From assembly GCA_963854735.1 (NCBI GenBank), contig OY978102.1, positions 620,001 through 684,000 of the forward strand: DNA of 64,000 nt, read 5' to 3'. Both the position numbers and the translations under genes were made by a program. Below the pieces are notes generated by a model. The model had not been told where the DNA came from, made no database searches, and worked only from the letters and a program-made list of their open reading frames with translations. The first letter of the stretch is position 1. The number at the start of each line of letters is the position of its first letter. The stretch is from Marvania coccoides. Taxonomy: Eukaryota > Chlorophyta > Trebouxiophyceae > Chlorellales > Chlorellaceae. This document shows, piece after piece, positions 58,365 to 64,000 of the stretch.

Positions 58365-59099
58365 ATGGTGCGTTTGCAATTGAACAGCGTTCTGCTTCAG
58401 CCGCCGGCGAGCACATCACAAATATAAATTATTTCGTCTGCGCCCAAAGCCGGCCGGCTGGGGCTGGAATCGCTTCGTTATTTTATAAACATTGCGTCGG
58501 TGTCGCGGCTTTGAGCGCTGCGCGGCTTTTGAGAGTCTTTGGAAAATTCGCCTCACATTTTCAATCTCCCCTCTTTTTTGTTTGTGCAGCCGTCGCAGAA
58601 GGAGTTCCGCATCAAGAAGAAGCTGGCCAAGAAGGCCAAGCAGAACAGGCGAGTTTTGGAGAGGAGAATTAGTTTGAAAAGGGTGGAGGTGCCGCTGGGG
58701 TTGTCTTGGTCGCCGTGTGGAGGGGCACGCGCCGCACTGGCAGAACGGTGCAGGGCGCGGCGGGGAGTATCTATTGCAGCTCTCCCTTCTTCCACGGCGG
58801 CAAATGAAGCTTTTTCGCCGGTCTGGGGTCATCAATTTTTTGGGGGTGGTTTCGATTGACGCCGTTTTGCTTCTGTTGTTCACTGGGTTGCTGGTTGTTT
58901 TTTTGCGCAGGCCTATTCCCCCCTGGATCCGCTTCAGGACAAACAACACCATCAGGTCCGTTTCACACCTTATTTTTAAATCGCCGCTCCATAGTTCACA
59001 ACATTACCGACATGACGTTGATCCCTATTTTTTTCTTTCTCTCTCTGCAGGTACAATGCCAAGCGCCGCCACTGGCGCCGCACCAAGCTGGGCATTTGA
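58365..59099 (+). CDS. RPL39: 60S ribosomal protein eL39
   Basis: Four exons: 58365-58367 (only the ATG), 58590-58648, 58911-58955 and 59051-59099, 51 aa, the invariant family length. The protein has the near-universal sequence (PSQKEFRIKKKLAKKAKQNR, PIPPWIRFRTNNTIR, YNAKRRHWRRTKLGI). Intron 2 (58649-58910) begins with GC (AACAG|GCGAGT), and this is forced because the conserved Arg codon spans the junction. It is a small basic protein lining the ribosome exit tunnel. Confidence 0.97.
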
Positions 59100-59447
59100 A
59101 TAATCAACTACGATGACAGCATAATGGCCACCCTGTAAACTCCTATTCAAAATAATACTTCGAGGCGTTGAGACAAATTCTGTTTCTGTTACAAGTACAC
59201 AGAGAATTTTAATTGGGGAAGCAGTGATAAAGTACGTGGAGAGGAGGAGGATACAGGCGCCCGCGCAAGAAGCAGGCGATTCTACCTAGGTTTTCTTCCT
59301 AATAAAAGCAGCACTAACGGGGGGGGGGGATCAAAAAAATACTAGGAAGCAGCAGGCAAAGGGATTATACATGCACGGGCTTTGGGAGGTCGCACGTATC
59401 AGCAACTGAAGTAGATGGAATTTATCAGCCATCACACACGCCACCGT
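59100..59447. other. convergent intergenic region
   Basis: 348 bp between the eL39 and RING gene 3' ends. Contains a G-run (about 59320-59330). No gene seen. Confidence 0.5.
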
Positions 59448-60167
59448 TCACTCAAAGCTGATGTACACAGGGTGCAGCTGCCGCACCTGCAGCGTTTTCC
59501 TGCACGTGGGGCACTTCTTCGTGTCGCGCACCGCCACCGTCAAACAGTCTCGGCAGTACACGTGTCTGCGAAAAGGAAAACCGCCATAAAAAATCAGAAT
59601 TATATTCTCGCCGCCGTTTCCAAAATGAAGGCCACTTACCCGCAGTTTCCCGCGCTCATTGCCCGCCCCGTGTTTCCTCCCATAGACTCCAGGCAAATGC
59701 CACACTTGGGCCCCCTTGGGCTCTGCGGCTCGGGGGCTTGTGGCTCCCTCTGCTGAATTGCCGCAGTCCGCAGAGCCGCTTTCGCCGGCGACAGCGCCGC
59801 CCGCGGCCGCTTGACGCCCCTGTATGATGCTCGCCGCACCGAACTGGACACGATTTCCACGTCTCCAGGCGAGTCTGATGTCAAATCTACGACCTCCACT
59901 TCCTGCTGCTGCTGCTGTTGTCCCGCCTGTGCTGTCGCTGCCGCTGGTCGCGCGCGCTCGCGGCTGCCGGATGGCGTGGCGGCCTACGAGGACAGTGGGG
60001 TTTGGAGGGGGTCAGAAGGGGAGGAAGAACGTGTGGTGTGATCCTCGAGTATTGAAATATTTTTTGGGAATGTAACTCACTCTGCGCTCAGCGTTCCCAT
60101 TTCGTCGCATTCTGCTGGCAGGTTCCACCACCACCACTACGTCGTCAAGGATCTCCGAGCGACTCAT
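59448..60167 (-). CDS. RING-finger E3 ubiquitin ligase with SUMO-interacting motif
   Basis: Three exons: 60167-60081, 59983-59640 and 59565-59448 (GT-AG), 182 aa. The N-terminus has a Val-rich acidic stretch (EILDDVVVVVEP), and a second SIM-like motif (EVVDLTSD) follows a Gln-rich linker. The C-terminal RING is C3HC4: CGICLESMGGNTG, NCGHVYCRDCL and CPTCRK. Two SIM-like patches plus a C-terminal RING is the layout of SUMO-targeted ubiquitin ligases (RNF4/Slx8 family), which ubiquitylate SUMO-modified nuclear proteins. The family is inferred from this layout; sequence outside the RING is not conserved. Confidence 0.75.
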
Positions 60168-60592
60168 TCGCCACTGAGAATCTGAAAAGACTAAGGAGGA
60201 CAAAATGGCCCTGCTCCTCTTCCGAAAGAGCTGTATGACTATAGTTGAGATGTGGACAGCTTTGAGAGCAGAAGCTGAGCCGCAGGAAGCCAAAATTCCG
60301 TTTTTCTCGGGCAACTCTTATTACGCGCCTTTTTTTGGGCTGCTGGTGAGAGAGAGCTGTTCTCCATTTTTTTCTTCTTCTTTGTTGCCACAATTGGGAC
60401 CTACCTCAATAGCCCAACCACTGTATATCCCGCCCCGCCAGGGTTTTCTCCCTTTTTCTCCATCTCATCTGGTTCTAATTTACTCATCTCCTCCTTGGCG
60501 AGCCAACAGTTTTTCGCATTCCCCACCTCTCTGTTTCAATCCAACCATTCTTCGGCCTCGACTTACACCGAAACAAAGCACCGCAACAAAAA
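60168..60592. promoter_or_regulatory. divergent intergenic promoter region
   Basis: 425 bp between the RING gene (minus) and the P-loop gene (plus). Pyrimidine-rich in the right half. No ORF with coding character. Should hold both promoters. Confidence 0.4.
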
Positions 60593-62983
60593 ATGGCGCA
60601 AGCCCGCCCTCACACCGATCTGCTGCGCCAATTTGGCCTGGCCCACAACCCGTAAGTTTCGTATATTGCAGAAAGAGCGGTGGTCAGCCTGTTCTTGTGC
60701 CTATCGCCTGTTTCTCACCACACCAGTGTATATTTATTCAACGGGTGCATAGCACTACAGGGCAATGCCGTTGTTTCTTCTTTGCGCTTCTGCTGCTCCT
60801 AGGGTCTTTTCCCGACCAAGGAAGAGCTCGCTAGATGGCTGTACCTGTGATGCTCCTCTATCACCCTACAGTCCCATTTTTTTCTCCATCTCTGAAGCAA
60901 TAACACTTCCACCCCCTCACTGCCCTCTCCCCCTGCAGCTACCGCGACCGCACAGCTGAGAAAACGGGGGCCCTGGACGACGTTTCCCTCTTCATCCCCT
61001 CCGACCTGCGAGACTTCTCCCCCTCCCCCACAACCTACGTCTTTTTTGGCAAGCGCGGCTCCGGCAAAACCACCATCCGGCTCATGATGCAGCGCGCCTA
61101 CACCGAGTCCATCGCCGCCGCCCGCCTCTCCGGCCGCTCCAGGGGGCATTTCATCGCCGATTTGTCGCAGCCGGGGCACCTCACCGCCAGGTTGAGGGCC
61201 TTTCAGGAGGCTATTGGCGCCAATGACAGCAACTGGGACTCTGCGTTTTCGGACGCGTGGTCGACGGCCGACTTTGTGGGTAAGAAGTGGTAAAACAGTA
61301 GTTGTATTGCGTTGTACTAGTTATTTTATTCATTCGTTGCAGTTGCATACTTTTTTGAATTCATCGTTCTCCTCCTCCTGTTTCCAACCCTTTTCCACTC
61401 TCAGAGCTCCACGAATTTGTTGTCAACGAGTCTTTTTTCGTCATGAACTATATGTTAGTTCGCCTTGAAAAAATACGAATTTTGTTTAAAAACCTAATCT
61501 TTTTATTCTCGCACAGACTGCATCGCCAGCTTCGTGGCCACCCAGCTGGCCTTGGAGATGAGCGACCCGTCCAGCGTGGAGGGCGCAGACATGGTGCGCC
61601 GCGCCGCCGCCGACCCCCGCGCCGCCCGTCAGCTGCTGCTGCTGGCCCACCTTTACGCTGACTGCGACTCTGGCACGCTGCGTGCGCTGCGCAGAGCGCT
61701 GCTCAAGCCGCGGTTCCCGCCGTCCGCCATCGCGGGCGGCGCCGCGATTCTCGCGGGGCACATCGCCGGCGGCAAGATCCTGCTGTCGCTGAGCCCCAGC
61801 CTGGCGGGGAGCCTCACCACTGCTAAAGAGCGATTCATTGATGAAGTCGACGACGCAGCGCCGTTTTTGACCGCCCACCCGAAGCTCACGCTCGCGGTGG
61901 CTGCAGTTGCGGGGTCTGCCGCCGCCTGGGCGCTGGCGCGCTCCCGCAGGCGGCGTTCTATGGAGCGGGCAGCAGCGGTGCAGTCCCCCATTCGCGTAGT
62001 GGCCCCCCGCCCTCTGGGCGAGATCGCTGCCCTCCTGGACGCCACCTTCGCCCCCTCCGACACCGCAGACGTCATTCGCTCCCTCACGCTGGGCGTTTCT
62101 GCTCACCAAAAGTTGGAGCGCCTGTCCAGCCTTCTCCTGCTGCTGGGGTTCGAGTCTCTGGCCATTTTTGGGGACTGTTTCGATGAGGTGACGCTGCTGG
62201 ACCCGGTGACGTTCCCCTCAGCCATGAAGGCGTTCGCCCGCGAGGCCTGCCGCAACGATTTGCTCAATTTTGGGCGGGTCCATATTTTCTTTCCAGACAG
62301 CCGGCTGGCTCTGGATCTGAACACCGACCGCACGCTGAAAGAGGCGCGATTTGACCGGCACCACGTGCGGGACCTGACGTGGAGCAGGCACCAGCTGGAG
62401 GAGCTGGCGGAGCGGCGGTTCCTGGCGGCGCAGCTGGCAGCACAGCGGCAGGTGGGCAGTGTTTATATTTTGGGTTTTGCTAGCACTCGTACTACATCAA
62501 AAATTGTAATATTTCCTCTTCATCCAAGTTTTCAACAATTAGTTCTAAAAATATATATATGAATTTAGGCCCTTGTTTTTACTTTCTCTTCCTCTCGCGT
62601 TATTTTTGAAACACCCTGTTTCTTTATTACACACAATTCATAACCTTTTCATAATTCATAACCCTCCCTTCTCCTTACTTTTCTTCTCGCAGGCAGCAGC
62701 GGCATTGGGCGACGACAGCAGCGCTGGGCTCATTCAGTCATCTGCGGCAGCAGACGCCGTGGTGGCGGCCGCGCACGCCAAGCGCCCCTCCTGCTTCGCG
62801 GATCTCTTCACCGCGGTCAAGTCTGAGGACCTGTCCAGCTCGCTGAGCAAGCTGCACACCCCACGAGAGCTGATGATAATGATGAGCGAGCTGTTTTCCA
62901 GAATGGAGTCCAATCCTGGGGGGGATGTGACGGGGCAAGACCTGGAGATCGCCACGCAAAAGGCGCTGGAGCAGGCCGTATGA
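60593..62983 (+). CDS. P-loop NTPase of unknown family with a membrane segment
   Basis: Four exons: 60593-60651, 60939-61279, 61517-62451 and 62693-62983 (GT-AG), 541 aa. An N-terminal helix is followed by YVFFGKRGSGKTTIRLMM (Walker A, about residues 55-72). A later hydrophobic strand ending FGDCFDEVTLLDP is a Walker B-like element. Between them are two hydrophobic stretches (AIAGGAAILAGHIAGGK and LTLAVAAVAGSAAAWALA), of which the second may span a membrane. A helical C-terminal region follows. The ATPase core with an insert resembles the STAND/KAP-type class, but I do not recognise the family. Function unknown. Confidence 0.7.
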
Positions 62984-63437
62984 AAGGCGGAGCGGTGAGA
63001 GCAGCTGTGAAGCGGAGATTTATTTTTTATCAATTGACGGCAGCATGCTGCAAAACCATTTGTAATAGTGAGCGTTGCTGTTCCCTCTTGGAATTGTTGT
63101 ATGCAACATATAAGTTTTTCACTTGTGCTAGGGGTATGTTACAACCTACTCTAAAAGGGGAAATGCGCAGCAGCAAACAGAAAATATATTTCAAAAAAAA
63201 AGGGAGCAAACAGGATTGATTGGTGGTGCGATTAGAAAAAGAAACAGCAGATAAGGTAGGGTAGTTGGGATTTGAAATTTTAAAATGGAACAAGCGTGTC
63301 TCAAGCATGGCAAAGAGCAGCAATATTGACACATTGATGACGCCTTCTTTCGAGAATTCGTCATTCCAGCGGGAAACAACACACGCCTCGAAACGCGCTC
63401 TCTGAAGCACCGTACACAGCCAGAAAATAACTTTGCT
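62984..63437. other. convergent intergenic region
   Basis: 454 bp of AT-rich sequence between 3' ends. No gene seen. Confidence 0.5.
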
Positions 63438-64000
63438 TTATTTCTGGTACCACACCATTGTCTTCTTGGTCCGCGTGATCTTCCTTTGCAACTGCAGCAT
63501 GCCGTACAGCAGCGCTTCTGCGGTGGGGGGGCAGCCGGGGACGTAGATGTCGACGGGTACGATGCGGTCGCACCCCCGCACCACTGAGTAGCTGTAGTGG
63601 TAGTACCCGCCGCCGTTGGCACAGCTGCCCATGGACACAACCCACCGGGGCTCGGGCATCTGGTCGTAAACCTTTCGCAGCGCGGGGGCCATCTTGTTGG
63701 TGAGCGTGCCCGCGACGATCATGACGTCCGACTGCCGCGGGGAGGGCCGGAAGATGATGCCGAATCGATCGAAGTCGTAGCGTGCGGCACCTGAAGGCGC
63801 GGGGGGAGGGAGGGTGGGGTGAGATAAATGCTTTGTGTGGGCAGACCGAGAACACGATAAACTCCCGCGAGGAGGCAGAGAATAAAAACAAAATAATAAT
63901 AAATTTCAGGTTGGGGTGTGCGCCAAAGCCTTACCTGTGTGCATCATTTCCACCGCACAGCACGCCAACCCGAAGGTCATGGGCCAGATGCTGCCCTTGC
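63438..64000 (-). CDS. NDUFS7: NADH dehydrogenase complex I subunit NDUFS7 (PSST, 20 kDa), partial
   Basis: Two 3' exons are in the window: the right edge to 63936, and 63790-63438 with the stop, joined by a GT-AG intron; the 5' part lies beyond the edge. The protein keeps the cluster N2 cysteines: tandem Cys in [11 protein letters not shown], then [21 protein letters not shown] and [15 protein letters not shown], and the [14 protein letters not shown] block. NDUFS7 is the last electron carrier before ubiquinone in mitochondrial complex I. It is nuclear-encoded here, so a mitochondrial presequence should be found upstream. Confidence 0.95.

Noticed and set aside
1..64000. tRNA, rRNA or CRISPR arrays
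   Set aside because: No cloverleaf with a T-loop GGTTCGA-type box in the spacers, no rRNA-like stretch, and no regularly spaced repeats with unique spacers.

Overview
The window is nuclear DNA from a photosynthetic eukaryote, most probably a green alga. Nearly every gene is split by short introns (about 70-250 bp). Exons are GC-rich with Ala/Gln-rich codon use, while introns and spacers are AT-rich. Plastid proteins (a SufS-type cysteine desulfurase, a thylakoid-lumen FKBP, an SppA protease, an atypical SDR with a CIA30 domain) carry simple N-terminal presequences with no ER signal peptide in front, which suggests a primary plastid. A PASTICCINO1-like FKBP-TPR protein, an SLT/SAC1-like sulfate transporter and a plant-type golgin point to Viridiplantae. 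A TSNAXIP1-like coiled-coil protein hints at a flagellate stage. The species cannot be named from the sequence.

Layout, left to right: sorting nexin (335-2361 +), RAB6-interacting-golgin-like protein (2566-3612 -), plastid SufS (3960-5441 +), Wss1/SPRTN-like SUMO-dependent protease (5594-6887 -), lumenal FKBP (7233-7992 +), PAS1-like FKBP/TPR (8569-10617 +), a decayed MYND gene (about 10.9-11.8 kb -), ankyrin protein (11968-14559 +), a gene-poor 1.7 kb stretch with a long direct repeat, TPR + double arginine methyltransferase (16308-19658 +), organellar PheRS (20668-22894 +), glycerophosphocholine acyltransferase (23219-24766 -) divergent from PGAP1-like GPI inositol deacylase (25110-28434 +), a 204-bp tandem duplication, SppA (29245-31706 -), a secreted protein of unknown function (32709-34146 +), an unrecognised small gene (35237-36387 -), a zinc-knuckle-like ORF (36511-36822 -), SLT-like transporter (37750-41624 -), TSNAXIP1-like protein (42244-45824 +), beta-hydroxyacid dehydrogenase (46122-47602 +), kinesin with a very long low-complexity tail (47985-52890 -), NAT9-like acetyltransferase (53213-54265 +), centromeric histone H3 (54511-55121 +), SDR-CIA30 protein (55628-57382 -), ribosomal protein eL39 (58365-59099 +), SIM-RING E3 ligase (59448-60167 -), a P-loop NTPase of unknown family (60593-62983 +) and the 3' part of the complex I subunit NDUFS7 (63438 to the right edge, -).

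The genes are ordinary housekeeping and organelle genes and form no operon-like system. Links worth noting are two SUMO-pathway proteins, several plastid proteins, and two ER lipid/GPI enzymes sharing a divergent promoter. Exon models were built by hand from GT/GC-AG sites, reading frame and family conservation, and summed to whole codons for each model that could be closed.

The most striking general signal is the number of GC-AG introns (seven proposed, three in one gene). The one in the ribosomal protein gene is fixed by a nearly invariant protein sequence. I found no convincing undescribed defence or mobile system. The best novelty candidates are the TPR-PRMT with its apparently active module in the C-terminal half, the unknown P-loop ATPase, the unknown secreted protein, and the MYND remnant with a stop inside the zinc finger.
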